NCBI GenBank assembly: GCA_016859345.1 | Contig: CM029114.1 | Coordinates: forward strand, 12,422,501 to 12,486,500 | DNA length: 64,000 nucleotides | Reading direction: 5' to 3' | From: Istiophorus platypterus | Taxonomy: Eukaryota > Chordata > Actinopteri > Istiophoriformes > Istiophoridae | Shown here: piece after piece, positions 48,010-60,924 of the stretch | Layout: every line of letters starts with the position of its first letter | Numbering within the stretch: position 1 is the stretch's first letter | The notes under the pieces: model-generated | Seen by the model: the letters and a program-made list of their open reading frames with translations, nothing else | What the model was told of the DNA's origin: nothing | Databases searched by the model: none | Position numbers and translations under genes: made by a program

Positions 48010-48797
48010 TGCTATACATTTATTGTCAGATTTAGGGATTATCTTCTCATAGTCTGCCAGGTGTCCATTCTGTGCAGGTGCTGAAAAAAAGTCTTGTGTT
48101 CCTGCACAGCCCTGACTCTGCAAATGGGAAACAAACAAAGTGGCTCGGACCGAGCCACGCAAAACTATTCCAGCCAGTCAGAAAAAGGGGGCATTTGTGC
48201 TCATGCACAGACCAAGTAAAAGACAAGAAGGAGAAGAGGGTAGATGGGGGAAAGAGGGCAGTGGGAGCGAGAGATGGTGGATCTGGCACATGGTAACGGA
48301 CAGTGCCAATATAAGGATTACCGGGGGAAGGAGAAGGAGCAGTCTTCCCTTCTGTCACCACCAGACAGTTTGAATGGGTTTATGGGGGACTGCAGACAAG
48401 AGATCGTCGGTAGATTAATTTTGATTGCTAATCCCATCTGGTTAGTTAGTAAGTGGGTCCCAGTGTCATATTTGTGTGGTAACTTGGCCAAGGACATTCT
48501 TTACACTCTCTCTTCATTTTTGTAAAAATCTAAACAACTGTCTCTCACTAGTCTTACTCTTTGTGTTTTGGTTGTTGTGTTTGGATACATGTTGTTTGTT
48601 TCAGCCATGAGAAAGAATATCCCATTCAAAACTTTATAAGATGTTCTAGATTCCGCCATTGTGTTGTTGCCTTCGCAGTGCAAGTTCATTAGTTTGGAGG
48701 GCACTGCTTCATGATGGAGCACTGAAGAGAGGGGTGTATTTGTTTTGCTCATAATATCAAATATCAACATTTTCCTCCAGGATCTCACTCCATCGTT
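48010..48797. mobile_element. Insertion inside the Tc1-like relic, unidentified
   Basis: About 790 bp separates two parts of the Tc1 leader that should be adjacent. It is more GC-rich than the host element and includes the palindrome GTGGCTCGGACCGAGCCAC (48139-48157). The outer boundaries and target-site duplication were not resolved. Open frames of up to about 104 codons overlap in several frames and show no recognised domain. Confidence 0.5.
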
Positions 48798-49037
48798 AAC
48801 CATTTAGGAATTACAGCCATTTTTCATATATAGACTCTCATTTTCAGTTGTTGACGGAAAATCACTTTCATGGTGAGATGTGTCCCGTTCTCTCATTATT
48901 TAAGGACAAATTAAGCCAAGATAGGATCTGGAGTTGATTCCAAGTGTTGAATTTGCATTTGGTAGCTGTTCATGGGAACTCTCAATATGCTGTGCAAAGA
49001 GGTGTCGATGCAGATGAAGGAGGCCATCATTAGGTTG

Positions 49038-49072
49038 AAAAACAAACAAACAAACAAACAAACAAACAAAAA
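49038..49072 (+). repeat. (AAAC)n microsatellite
   Basis: About eight AAAC units inside the transposase relic, where the related copy near 63776 has only GAAGAACAAACTT. The tract therefore grew after insertion. Confidence 0.9.
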
Positions 49073-49670
49073 CCTATTAGACAGATAAGTTTGTTTTATC
49101 AAACATGGTCGAGGCAGTGTCAGAGCATGGCCATTTATGGCTGCCAATGGAACTGAGTCACTGGTGTTTATTGCTGATGTGACTGCTGATAGAAGTAGAA
49201 GGATGAATTCTGAAGTGTATAGGGTTATACTATCTCTACAGATCCAGCCAAAAGCTGCAATACTTATAGGATGGTGCTGATAGGATGACGCTAGGATGGA
49301 TAATGACCCAAAACTTACTTGGAAAGCAACCTAAGAGCTTCTCAAGGCAAAGAAATGGAATACTTTTCAATGGCCAAATCAGTCACCTGGCCTGAACCTA
49401 ACTGAGCATGTTTTTTACTTCTAGAAAACAAAACTGAGGCCAGAAAAATCCACAAACAACCACAGCTGAAGGCAGCTGCAGTAAAGGCCTGGCAAAGCAT
49501 TTAAAGGGAGGAAACAATCTTTATATGTGCAATTATGTCGGCTTGTCTAATCACCTTTGAGCCTCTGAATATGGTGGGACATATAAAATGTATAAATTTC
49601 TATAATTGCTAAACAGTTGATGTATTATTTTCATTAAACCCAGTGAATTAAAGATGAAAGTTTATACTTA

Positions 49671-51095
49671 AAAAAGAATTAAGAAACAATTGATACTGTA
49701 CTCACTTTGTAAGCAATCAAGTAGTGCATATTGTAGAAAGTAAAAAGTAAAGAAAAAAATAACAACGTTTTTATCAACCACTGTAATAGTTTAAAACTTT
49801 GTTTCTCCACACTAGAACGGCAGCAGACGAGAGAAGAGCTGGAATAATGTTTTCCCCCCACCCTCACCTTTGATTATCCATTCAGTTCAGCAAACTGTAC
49901 TGAGTGGATAATTAATCATTTAATAGCACTGGAAACGACTTGCTATTAAACAACAAGAATAAAAAAACATGGCTCTTCACACCTTTGTTGTGAGAGTTTA
50001 GACCGCTACCTCCCACAGATCTTTTTTAGGGGGTGACTCTCAAACAAGGACACAGGAGAAATGGGACAGGGCCTGAGTGGACAGGAATATGTTTTATAGC
50101 CCAGTTGGCTCTACTGCTCCATCCTCTGTGCTGTTATGTCTAAATGAAAATTGATTCCAGAACTTTGCAGCTTCAATTTTCTTGAAATAATTTGCTAAAT
50201 GTACTATTAAAATAAGACCAACTCAAAGCACTGTAATTGAACTATATATTCGGTCACTGTAACATACTGCAGCATGGCACCTTGGTCTGTCTTCACGTGC
50301 TCTGAAGACTCTGCAGCAGACAACAGTAGATTAATTCATAAGGAACAAAGTCTGAAAACTCGTGATAGTTATTATGGGTTTACTCATTAATATATTGTGG
50401 CTCAGTACCAGAGATGAAACATTTAACCCACAGTGATTGTGTTTTTGAAAAAAATAAAGAAAATAGAACTAATTATAGTTCTATAGCTGAATGATTGCAT
50501 TTGGCAAGTTTCTTGGCATGGCAGTTTGTTGGGGCAGCACTATGATTCACTTCTGAAGTAAGTGAAGGACATTAGCAACACTCCAAGCTGGATTTAACAA
50601 AATCCTGATTTCTAATCTTCTCAGCACATTATGCAGATAATGACGGGGATGTGTCCGCAGTGGCTGGATGTCCCCACTTAGAAACATGATGGCTACTTAC
50701 AGAAGCACTGCATCATGAATCCACGTGGCATGTGCCATTCATCTCTTCCTTTTACAGCTAGAACTGAGGATGAAGGATGCTGCACATTCAACTAAAAAAG
50801 CCGGTCAAATCTCTGACTTAGTGGCTTGGCCAATAATGGACAATGAGCAGGGACTTTCCGAGCAGTGGCTACAGCTTATTGTGCCAGGCATTTAGGGTAA
50901 GCCACAGCATGATAGCACTTAGTTATTAATGAGCTGCACTTTCACAGGTTAAAATGATTCAGCATGATAGTTTTTTTTTGTTTTTCTTTTTTTTATTACA
51001 TGTGATTCATTACATATTGCAAGACTTGATTCCGTTCTCTATCCTAATAAAGGCTTTGGAAAGGCGCATTGCATTTTGCTCTGGCTCCCTCAAGG
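49671..51095. other. Unassigned non-coding sequence
   Basis: No gene. 50590-51100 contains several TAAT/ATTA cores and no recognised repeat, so it may hold conserved non-coding elements. This cannot be decided without alignments. Confidence 0.4.
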
Positions 51096-51110
51096 CTGTC
51101 AGTGATTGAT
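51096..51110 (+). promoter_or_regulatory. Meis-like plus Pbx-Hox-like motif pair
   Basis: CTGTCA (51096-51101, complement TGACAG) lies one base before TGATTGAT (51103-51110), which fits the consensus for Meis/Prep and Pbx-Hox binding. Such pairs occur in hindbrain enhancers. Chance occurrence in 64 kb is quite possible. Confidence 0.3.
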
Positions 51111-53309
51111 CTGCTGCCATTCTAGCTGGTGTGCCAATGCCTATCATCATCTATTATCACTTTTCCACAATCTTTACACGCTAGGCATATATTTTTAGTC
51201 TGTTGACTTACATATGCCCTGTGGAGTATTCTTGTAAACAAACACAAGTTATGTTTACTCTCAGTGTTACTCAGAATGCGTCATTTACATTCTTGACATT
51301 TAACAAATGTGGTGAATACCTCTCCTTTCTCATAAAAAATGTACGAAGCAGATATAAGGCATGTTAAATACAGGATTGTTTAAATCCAATGTTTTTTTAG
51401 TAGCAGTCCTCTTTTTCCTTATCTTTTCTTGTGCACTGCTGCATATGTTAGCATGTTACCACTACCTGCAAATCAGTGGTTTAGTGTGAAACCATTGGCA
51501 GGAGTGTGAATGTTACCCAAAAGCCTAATGCTTAAGTAAAGCAAAACAGGGACCCACTTATAGAACAAAACATATCCATAGTGCTACTAGAGGTAAAAAC
51601 TCAACAACTCAAACAAACATTTAATGACTGATGATACATTACACCTGAGTTTGTGAGACATACAGCAAGACTAGTTTTTCTTGCTTGCCTGCCACTTCTC
51701 CACAGTCTTTGCAGTAGAACAAGGAATAATACAAATCCCTTTCCTGACATTCCATATTCAGGTAATACAGATAACATACTTTGCTTTAGTAATCTTTAGT
51801 GATTAAAACAAGTTGAGTACAGCCAGAAAGTATATGTGACTAAATTTATAATAATTGAGCCTTCAAAGTGTATTAATTACCTAGTAAAACACGAAAACAT
51901 TGGCAAACGTCTCAAAGCAGTATTTAAAATGAGGTTACTGAAGAACAGACTGTTATTGTTCCAGTGGTCACTAGAAGCTAAGTCTCTCTTAATCAAAGAT
52001 GTAACAGCCGTGGTGCAACTGAGACATTGTACAGTCATATACATATTCAGTGGATATCTGCAGCAAGCCTTGTAGCCTACATATTATGGCCTAGGTATTT
52101 GTTTTTCCTTGTGATAATACAGTTATGTGTCTCTACAGTGTTGTTTTTTTTTGCTTCATATTTGCAAAGGGTTTTTACACTGTTCTCTGCTGGAGAAAAG
52201 GAATATACTGCAACTGAAACCTCCCTGTTTAAGCCTGAGCTCCTTTACACCTACTGGTCCACTCTCAATCCCCATCCCCATTCCCACTAATGACAACCTT
52301 CCATCTTCCATGGTCTAATTCTAACTCCATCATTATATCCTGTACAAAATATTAGGATTTACTGCTCTTGCCATGAATAGATTGATTGGATCAGTTATGA
52401 AAGTTAAGAGTCTTCATTTCACCAGATTCACCCACTAATTTCATTCATGAAAGAAAGGTGACTGGATTTAGATGGATTTTAAGCCTAGTGAGACCTGTGT
52501 TATGCAAAAGAGGTTCAGAACAATGGGAGAAAGGTGTATGCTGGTGGAATTGATTTTTAATGATTACAAGTTAATGACTTGTATGCAGAGCTCACTGTCT
52601 TAGCAAGTGAAGTTTACCAAATGAAGCCCCCGTCTTTTTGCAATGCTTTTTTCTGTTCTCACACAATATCGCGCTACTTTTAAGGAGAGATCCTGAAACT
52701 AAATGAGACAACTGCAGTGCTGTCTGCGCTCTCTCTCCATTCCTGAAGACTCTTTCACTAAAAACACACAGGGAAGATGTAGTGTGGTAGTTTAAACACT
52801 TCAGAGCGATCAACCCTACTCCTGAGCTCTGGATGCTGCTGTACAGGGAGACCCGTTATGCTCTCCTCCAGCACTTTCACAGCTCAGCATGAATCCATTC
52901 ACTAAAAAGGCTTATAATAAACTTCAACACTTTCAAAGGTTCTCCTCAAAGGCTTCTCCAAGCTGGTTGAGGGGAATAGCCACCTAATAAAAAATTGGCC
53001 ACTGTGCAAAACCAGAAAAGTATATTGTAGGCCTATTCATTCCAAGCAGACAGTCTTTAAGGTAGTATAATAGGATTTAAGAGTTAGATACATAGAATAG
53101 TGGAGCAGAGGCCCAGAAACCCATGACTGCAGCTTTGACAAGGTGATGATTTTTTTTCTCTTTATAGCTGCATGTATCTGCTCTTTTGTGTGGAGACTTT
53201 TGCTATTTATGGGTTTATAAATGGATTTAAACATTTCTCTAAAAAAAATATCCTCATGCGGGCATGACCTGATATCCGAATGGTTAGGGCCCATACCACT
53301 TGGCCCTGA
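51111..53309. other. Unassigned non-coding sequence
   Basis: No supported gene. Around 53272-53290 CCGAATGGTTAGGGCCCATA resembles the A-box half of a tRNA-derived SINE, but no B box follows because a microsatellite begins. Confidence 0.45.
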
Positions 53310-53340
53310 CACACACACACACACACACGTATATGTGTTT

Positions 53341-53417
<77 letters not shown>

Positions 53418-53420
53418 TGT
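53310..53420 (+). repeat. (AC)9 followed by (TG)38 microsatellite, inverted pair
   Basis: An AC run (53310-53328) is followed by GTATATGTGTTTGA and then about 38 near-uninterrupted TG units (53342-53420). The two runs are complementary and can form a hairpin, a known instability feature. Confidence 0.92.
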
Positions 53421-55634
53421 GCATACAGCTAGGTCGTTTTGATGTGTAATTAAATCAGTCTGTCAGTCTGTTTACAAGGTTTGTACTGGTTGGAATTTAA
53501 ATAATTGTGAGATTCAGACGTCATTCCTTAAAGACACCACCCCCCAAATTTTTTTTTAATAACATTTAATTAAAAGTGATCACTGTTTGATGTTAAGAGT
53601 ATAATAAATGCATAAAACACTATGTATATAATCTGTAGTCAAAGCTAAATCAGCTATTTTGCATTAAAAAAAAACAACATTAAGCAATGAAACAACTAAT
53701 AATCAGGGTACAAATGTGTGTTCAGTGATATACTAAAATTGCATCAACTTTTAAATAAATCTATATAAATCTACACTTTAATATCATATGAAATGTTTCA
53801 ATGTTTTATAAAACAATGTGTTGCATTATATAATCATATAATCAGTGACTAATTGTACCCCCCATGATAATCACTTAATCTGTCGGTTCCAGGTCTAAGA
53901 AAATAAGCCTTATATTTATAATTGTATTGGTTTGTCCATTTATTTTTTGAGCCAAATAAGGAGCCAAACAGGGATGTAATTCCTAAACAGTTAATGTCGT
54001 TGGTTTTTTTTTTTCAAACTCCTTGAACTAAAGTTGAAAGTCGACACTACAATCACATCTTGATGGCTTAGTTTTAAATTGTGGTGGTGAGCAGAGGCAA
54101 AATTACCAAAACTATGTCCAAATACATCAGTACCTAATTATTTAAGTTGTCCACATAATGGATTGTAGGACTTTTTCTCTCCACATCATGCATTACTGCA
54201 GGCAAACTTGCATGTAAGCATTGTCTTTGCATCCTTTTGGCCTGTCATTCCAGCTCATGCATCTAACTGTCAATGCTCACATCAAAGCAACCCTGATGGG
54301 CTTCATAGCTTATCCTCATAACAACAAGAGATGTTGGCTTATTAAAAAATAATATAACCTGTTTTATGAGGCAGAAAATGTCTGGAGAAACATCTGTGAA
54401 ACAAGTTATGTATTAAATATGTAGGAGCTACATTCAAAATTCCTTTTTGCATGGGATGGCAGAGCTATAAAGAGAATCCAGAGTGCGGGCCCCCAAGCTT
54501 ATTCAAGTCCCGCCATTCTCCCTATCTGACTGTCAAAGCAGAATGATCTTGCTCTCTATGCCTCTCGCTTACTGTTTCCCAAACTCTATAGGGATAAAGC
54601 AGTTAGAATGTTCCTATCACTTCCAGAAATTAGTGACTCAGGATTGTCTGATCGTTTTAGAAAATCAAGCGAAAAAACAAAGCATTAGAGGTATTTTTGT
54701 ACTCTGCTTTTCCTAAAAGCATTTGCGCAGGCTAAAGAGTTCATTAATGCCGTTTTTGTTCTGAAGTGGAGGCCTCTGGAGACATGCAGACTCCCCAGGC
54801 AAGAGAAATGAAGGAAGGATGGGGGTGTGCTGCAGTACAGCAGGAAAATGAGCACAATACAAGGAGATAGATTAAAGAAGCTGGATATCAAAGGCTTCTT
54901 TATAACCTTTTAATGCAATGTTGCTTTATCCTTGAATTTTACATTGAACTGATATTTTCTATTTATCTTCTCTAAGCTGATTTTCCAACCTAACAGGACT
55001 GTAGAATCTGTATTTGTGCTTTAATTATTATCATTATTTGCACAGTAGATGTGGAGGTCTTATTATTCTTTGTTTTCTCTGGCAGTTTGGCAAGACCTAG
55101 CATCCATCAGGCAAAGGTTTTATTTATCCATTTTTACTGCAGCTACATTACTCCACTTTTCATTGTAAAAAATTAAATTTTCGCATTAAGAAAAAGTCAA
55201 TGGGGACTGTATTTGACATATCTGATAAGGTATTATGATGATTCGAAACCAACTTCTGCGTTTCTGGTGACATCAGTCTCCTATCTGGAAGAAAGCATTG
55301 GCTCAGTTTACACAGAAATCAGTCGTACATAATCTGTGCAAACAGGGCTGACATCTGCAGTGTTAAGGGGGGAACATTTAGCAAAATGTACACCATGCAA
55401 ATGTAGACATCAAGTATTGCTCCCTGTTGAGTACAAACAATCACACACAAATGAAAAATGTAATTCTGCGACAATGGCAATTTCTGTGTTTTCCAATTTG
55501 ATTCAAAATTGGAAATCTAAGAGGCCCCACTGCTATCATTTAGCTTGCTGCTCTCAGCAGCAGAACCCCAATACCGAATCACATGGGTACAGTGTTTATT
55601 TTTCCTAGGTTTAGCTAAAACACATGTATGTGTC
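53421..55634. other. Unassigned non-coding sequence
   Basis: A patch at 54079-54097 resembles the hAT MITE fragment at 41146. Other open frames (54483-54716, 55336-55608) lack recognised domains. No gene supported. Confidence 0.45.
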
Positions 55635-55660
55635 TGAGAGAGAGAGAGAGTGAGAAAGAA

Positions 55661-55713
<53 letters not shown>
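55635..55713 (+). repeat. (GA)n microsatellite, interrupted
   Basis: AG/GA runs with AAAG interruptions. The Arg/Glu-rich open frame across it is an artefact. The polypurine strand has triplex potential. Confidence 0.92.
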
Positions 55714-55945
55714 TAATTTAAATACACACTATATGTATAGAGAAAGATGGATGCTTGGGCTCATACTGTATTGCCTACTTTCCCTACAGCATTCGAAAAA
55801 AGATGAAGGTGCCATCAAGAGCAATGAATTATGTAAGAAACAGGGGGAGAGACACAATAGCCACTTATAGCACATTTTTGCTATTCTACTTGCATAACGT
55901 GTCTAATTCATACTGCAAAATAAACCTTGGTGTAGGCAGAAATTG

Positions 55946-55991
55946 GAAACTCGAAAAATACCAGACTTGAAACTTGAAAAATACCAGAATA
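55946..55991 (+). repeat. Two-copy tandem repeat, 23-bp unit
   Basis: GAAACTCGAAAAATACCAGA followed by CTT is repeated at once as GAAACTTGAAAAATACCAGA followed by ATA. Confidence 0.8.
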
Positions 55992-57766
55992 AAGAGTTCA
56001 ACCGTTTATTTGCAAAAGCAGATTCATACAGTAACTCTCTATAGAAGGTCTAGTTCCCATTACATTTAAAATCTTTGATGGGTGTATATGAGAATGCATG
56101 CATATATACATGTTGTAGTGCTTTGTGTATTCATTAAGATCTTTATGGGCTTGTGAATTTTAAACTGTCGTTTGTGGCATTTGGTCTGCTGCACCAGAAT
56201 GTCTCCTGCCTTTGAGCCTTGAATGATATGTCTCAGTGACTGCTGGTGAGATGAAAGGCTCCATTTTGAAGTGGTTAGCACTGGAGTGCTCGACCGTCTG
56301 CCTTATATTCCTCCTCCTGTCAGAAACACTTGGCTAGACATGTGTGAAAACCCCACTGCCATCCAGAGCCTGTTATCACATGAAAAGACTGCTCTCTGAC
56401 CATTGGACATTTCTGAGCATGTTATTGTCCATCACATTGTGTACAATTCACTTTGAGCCTCTTGGGAAGATGAAGTTAACAGGGAAAAAATGCACTGATG
56501 GGACTTTGAATAGTGATAGAATCCTGTTTGAAAAAGATACACCAGTGTTGCCCAAGCATACTAGCACCTTTCTACAGCTGTGGAGCTGACACAGATGGGG
56601 GGAAAATGCAATTTATATGCATGGCCATGGAAGGGACACACCTGGGGTTGGCTTGATGGAGAAAATGTTTCAGTTAAGATGCCATGTTTTTAATTTTAGT
56701 CTTCTTTTTACTCTCATTTAAGTCATTTCCTAACTTAAAAGCCTCATTCCTACCAAGTGCCTGTTGAGATGAAGAGCTATTACCTTTACATCTGGGACCA
56801 GGAAGGATAGCATCAAAATAAGATGGTATGAGGAGGGCTCTTTCTGTGCAAACACATTTTACTTAGTCCACTTACTTATATAGTTGACACAATAAGCAGC
56901 CATCACATGAAAATGTAGTCTAAATAAATCAGTTGTAACATGTTCAGACAAAAAGCCATCATGGAAGAATCAGGGGTAGGTTAATTCAGTATAAAATAGA
57001 AATACATATATATATATATATAAATAGAGAGAGGGATGGCAGACCTTTGCATGCTTTTACCATGCACAATTGTGCATTTCAATTTGCATGCACACAATAA
57101 TGTGCAGATTCCACCAAGGCCATGTTGTCAGTCAATGTGGTTCTGCCCAACAAAATGACAAATGTGCCCACTCAACCTTTTCTCCTACAATGTACTTTCT
57201 TATGCAATTAATTAAAGGTGTTATAGGAGAACTCATTGATATTATCTGCATTTTTAAAATAATATTTTAACTGCAATGTTTATATTGAAAAATTTGCAAA
57301 AATGTTGACTCTCATTGTTTTTCAAAATGCTATGCTTATATATCCACATGTGACCACAAAGGTGTGATTCTGTAACACTTTAAAATACATTTATTTCTAA
57401 AAAGAATAATTTGGTAAATGTACTTGATACTACAATACTGCTACTGTAAATAGCATGGCTGCTATATTTAATGCCACTACATACTACAACTCTTGTTTGG
57501 AAGGCAGCAGTATTTAGGGAGCAGAGAAAAGTGTCCAGTTTTTATGTTAATTTGACTCCTTTATGCAGGGTCAGAAATGATCACCCACACAGGTGATAAT
57601 GCAAGTAGAATTCCTGTTTGGCGAGTGAATCTGAGAAGACCATCCCCCACACTGGCAGGTAAAATGTTTGTAACAAAAGAGTCATAAAACGCTACCATGA
57701 GAGTCTCTACCGCATTTTGTTTCATGGGTTGCTCTGCTTCTGTCCTCTGTCAGTGTCGGAGCTTGA
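55992..57766. other. Unassigned non-coding sequence
   Basis: A short (AT)n run lies at 57004-57022. No gene supported by any open frame. Confidence 0.45.
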
Positions 57767-57803
57767 GACACACACACACACACTCACACACACTCACACA
57801 CAC
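57767..57803 (+). repeat. (CA)n microsatellite with CACTCA interruptions
   Basis: CA units interrupted twice by CT, followed by a short ATAT. Confidence 0.9.
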
Positions 57804-57887
57804 ATATATTCCTACCCTTTGAGTATTGCAGGTAACCTAGTTAACCTTTCTGAAGTAGCCTACCTGGTGCCGGACCACTACCGGCTG

Positions 57888-57940
57888 ATAGAGAGAGACA
57901 GAGAGAGATACAGAAAGAGGGAGAGAGAAAGAGAGAGAGG
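57888..57940 (+). repeat. (GA)n-rich tract
   Basis: Imperfect GA repeats with T and A interruptions. Confidence 0.85.
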
Positions 57941-58113
57941 TGAGCACATATAATAATAATGTCCTTTAGTAGCATATAATATAAATAAGTGTTCAGGAAA
58001 CTTTCTTGTGCCAATCTGCCAAACATTGCTGGATTTTTTCATCAACCAGCCACCTTGACCAGTGATTCAAAAAGTTAATTTCTTACCCTGCCCTTATGTA
58101 AATGTTGTGTTGA

Positions 58114-58226
<113 letters not shown>

Positions 58227-58431
58227 TCTTCACATATTAATGGATATATCGCATGAATATGGAATCACAGATCCAGGAGTGTGCTTGACAGTTCTTCCAG
58301 GATTTGGCCCATTAATAACACAAAATAACACGTCATTTATAATCCAAGATGAATATTTCATTGTTTTATATCTAATTAATACTGAATTTATCATTCACTG
58401 TGCATAATTTTGAGCTTAACTATGTAGGTGT

Positions 58432-58560
58432 CTTAGTTTATCTTGGACTTAAAAGTAGAGTTAAGAAGAGTTGCTCACAGTGTCACATCATAGACCAGAA
58501 TGCATCTATGATTTGACACATCTCTTCTTACCTCTACTTTTAAGTCCAAGACAAACCAAG
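58432..58560. other. Long near-perfect hairpin, 129 bp
   Basis: The arm 58432-58494 pairs with 58505-58560 around a 10-base loop. The central block of 29 bases (start CTTGGACTTAAAAGTAGAG) has one mismatch, and the loop-proximal block of 14 bases has one. A 7-8 base bulge lies on the 5' arm near 58472. In a minus-strand transcript, the two A-C mismatches of the outer stem (58435 and 58440 side) become G-U wobbles. No coding content. It could be a short foldback transposon or a hairpin RNA precursor; nothing shows transcription. Confidence 0.75.
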
Positions 58561-59127
58561 ATATGCCTCGTCTTAACCAATTTTATTCCAGACATTATCC
58601 ACATATATTCAAAGTCCCAAGTCAAAGCATGTCCCAGAGGAACTTTAGAAAAGGAGAAAAAGACTACCTAGATCTAAATAATCAATAATCAATCACGGCA
58701 GCAAATGAAGTAATGCATTATGCCAGAAATAAAAGAGGGAGATAACAACAAAGCACAAGAGTGGGTAGCATTTTGGTGAGACATAACAAGTCTACTTATT
58801 CTGCAAGGTCAAGCTTATAATAAACATAAGTACTGAAAAAGACATTTTGACATGTCACAACAGTGAAAGCACAGAAGTAGAAAATAAAAGTAATGATGGC
58901 TGTATTCATTTGAACTATTTTAGTTTCAGGTTCCTGGTATTGTGAGGCTGCTTTTCTTACTATGACAAGTCAAACTGTCTGCTGTGAATAAGGCCTATTG
59001 TCTCATTTGACAAAAAGCATTTTCTTTGCATGTTTCTGTATGGAAGCTGGCAGACACAATGAAGATGAATGTGGCATTAAGCAGATTCTATGCTACCTAT
59101 AAAAATCCATGGTGGACTTTCAGGGCA
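58561..59127. other. Unassigned non-coding sequence
   Basis: Nothing recognised. Confidence 0.45.
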
Positions 59128-59205
59128 TCCTTGTGGCCAAGGGGTTAAGGAACTGACTATGATTCACAGTTTCCTAGTTTGGGTCCAAATGGGGACCCAA
59201 CAAAT
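59128..59205 (+). mobile_element. tRNA-derived SINE head
   Basis: GTGGCCAAGGGGTTAAGG (from 59132) fits an RNA polymerase III A box, and GGGTCCAAATGGGG (59180-59193) fits a B box about 35 bases downstream, the normal spacing. The flank matches the GGGCATCCTTGTGGC style of fish tRNA-SINEs. The 3' body and tail are not recognised. Confidence 0.5.
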
Positions 59206-60924
59206 AAGGGCACAAAATTGCACTCTTGAATGCTATGCTGCTTGTCGCATCCATCAGCCAGTGAATTTAAAGTGGTCATAAACACTTACACTCCAGTTTA
59301 TATCAAGCCTGGTTTCAAAGAGGATTTTCAACTTGATTTGGAAAGTGTTTTATTTTGCATCTTCTTCAACCCTACTGGATTACAGTCGATGACAAGAGGT
59401 TTAACTTAGAGGTTTAGATACATGTTTTACGGTGTGTGAAAACAAAACAGAAAGGGATTAGGGTTTGATATAAGCACAAGAGATACGGAGCAATTAATCT
59501 TTAAAAGATCTTTAATCTTTAAAACATAAAATACAAAACCACTCACATCTGTATAACCTTAAATTTTCAATTCATTTCACATTATGCAACAGCTACTTTT
59601 CCATTGCAGCATCTCTGTGCTTGTGCTAATATCAAATTAGGGCACTATGTCTGTAGACATTATTTTAATTATAACACTGGCACATAAAGTACGTAAAGCA
59701 TATTCAGCAAACCAATGCTCTAGCAGCATTTCAATTTGTTTAAAGGTGTAATAGTGAAAAGTCTTGATAAAATGTACAGTTTGGGGCTTTGTCAAGATCA
59801 ACATTTAATATATCATCATTATTTAAGCTCTTCAGTGTTCCCCTAAATTGAAGGAAAATTATTTTATTTCTTTATTCTTTTCCTTTTTGCCTTGGTCAAA
59901 CACAGCATTAAGTCAACTGTATTTCTATGTTCAGCCTAAACTGAGCATCAACAGTCTCTCCAGGTCGATGTCCTGAGAATATACCAGTCATAATAGTGAT
60001 GGATAGAGCTACTTACAAAAAGGTACAGATGCATTTAATGGGCAGTCGAACGTTTTAATGGTTATGGGATCACCTTGGTGCCCTACTCTAAGTGCTCACA
60101 ACACCTCACTGTGCTATTAAGTGCACCCGGAATGGAATTATAAAGGCATGAACAAGGTTTGAAGAAAATTAGTACTCTAAATCCTTACCACAGAGACCAT
60201 CAATGGACAAACAGAGAGATGGTACTATAGTCCACATTTCCTTCTGCGTATATCTTCAACAGAGTCAAAGATCCCGACATGGCAACATTTTTCATTATAC
60301 CTGAACAAAGACACACCAGAAGGGCCAAAGCTGACATAAGGAGTATTAAGCCTTTAGATGTGTGGTTCATTTTCTCTCCCTACTTAATTCCTTTAAGAGT
60401 TGTTGACAAGCTAAAGTTTTTCCTTCCTAATAGTGTTGACATGACAGCAGAGAGTCTGAAATGAAGATTTAGAATGCCTAAAAACAAGGGAATAATAAAC
60501 AATCAATTATTAAAGATAGAAAAACTAAATAATTCTCCTTTTCATCCATTTTTTATTAATTTGTTTTTATTTAGAGCCATTAAATCTTTCATAAAAACTG
60601 TGGCCTGTGATTTATACACAACAAATACACCTCAAAACCATGCACATGCCATTTCCCTCACGTAAACTTATATTTATGAAAATATATCAGCAGTGAGAAT
60701 GTGTGCACATTGGACATACTTCACACAATTCATACTCAAGCTTTTCTAAAATGAGCTGAATATGATATAATTAAGTCAAACTCTATGAACAACAGACTCT
60801 ACAGTAGAGAGATCACAGGAAACGAGGGGAGAGCAAGATGGAGAATGACCATGCACCTCATGGTCAGAGCCTTACAGGCTGTTGACACATACAGACTAAA
60901 AAGCTGGCAGAGCAATGAGCGGCT
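59206..60924. other. Unassigned non-coding sequence
   Basis: No gene supported. A small hairpin, GACCATG-CACCT-CATGGTC, lies at 60847-60865. Confidence 0.45.

Larger units (their letters stand above)
47850..49670 (+). mobile_element. Tc1-like transposon relic, split by an insertion
   Basis: The 5' inverted repeat (about 47850-48005, with GACTTTCAGCTTTAATTTAA) corresponds to the reverse complement of 49575-49668. The 5' leader resumes at about 48799 with TTTAGGAATTACAGCC and runs on to GAGTTGATTCCAAGTGTTGA and the CATCATTAGG start of the transposase. A jump near 49078 leads to the segment encoding MAANGT, MDNDPKLT and LNLTEH. These hold the second aspartate and the final acidic residue of the DDE triad, whereas the region with the first aspartate is deleted. 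An (AAAC)n tract expands inside the HTH-coding part. Frameshifts confirm it is dead. The 63571 copy belongs to the same family. Confidence 0.78.

Noticed and set aside
48047..48525. Overlapping open frames of 74-104 codons on both strands in the GC-richer insert
   Set aside because: All frames are open because stop codons are rare in GC-richer DNA; no homology recognised.
53255..53309. Possible SINE A box (GAATGGTTAGGGCCCATA)
   Set aside because: No B box; the following sequence is a microsatellite. Too little to call.
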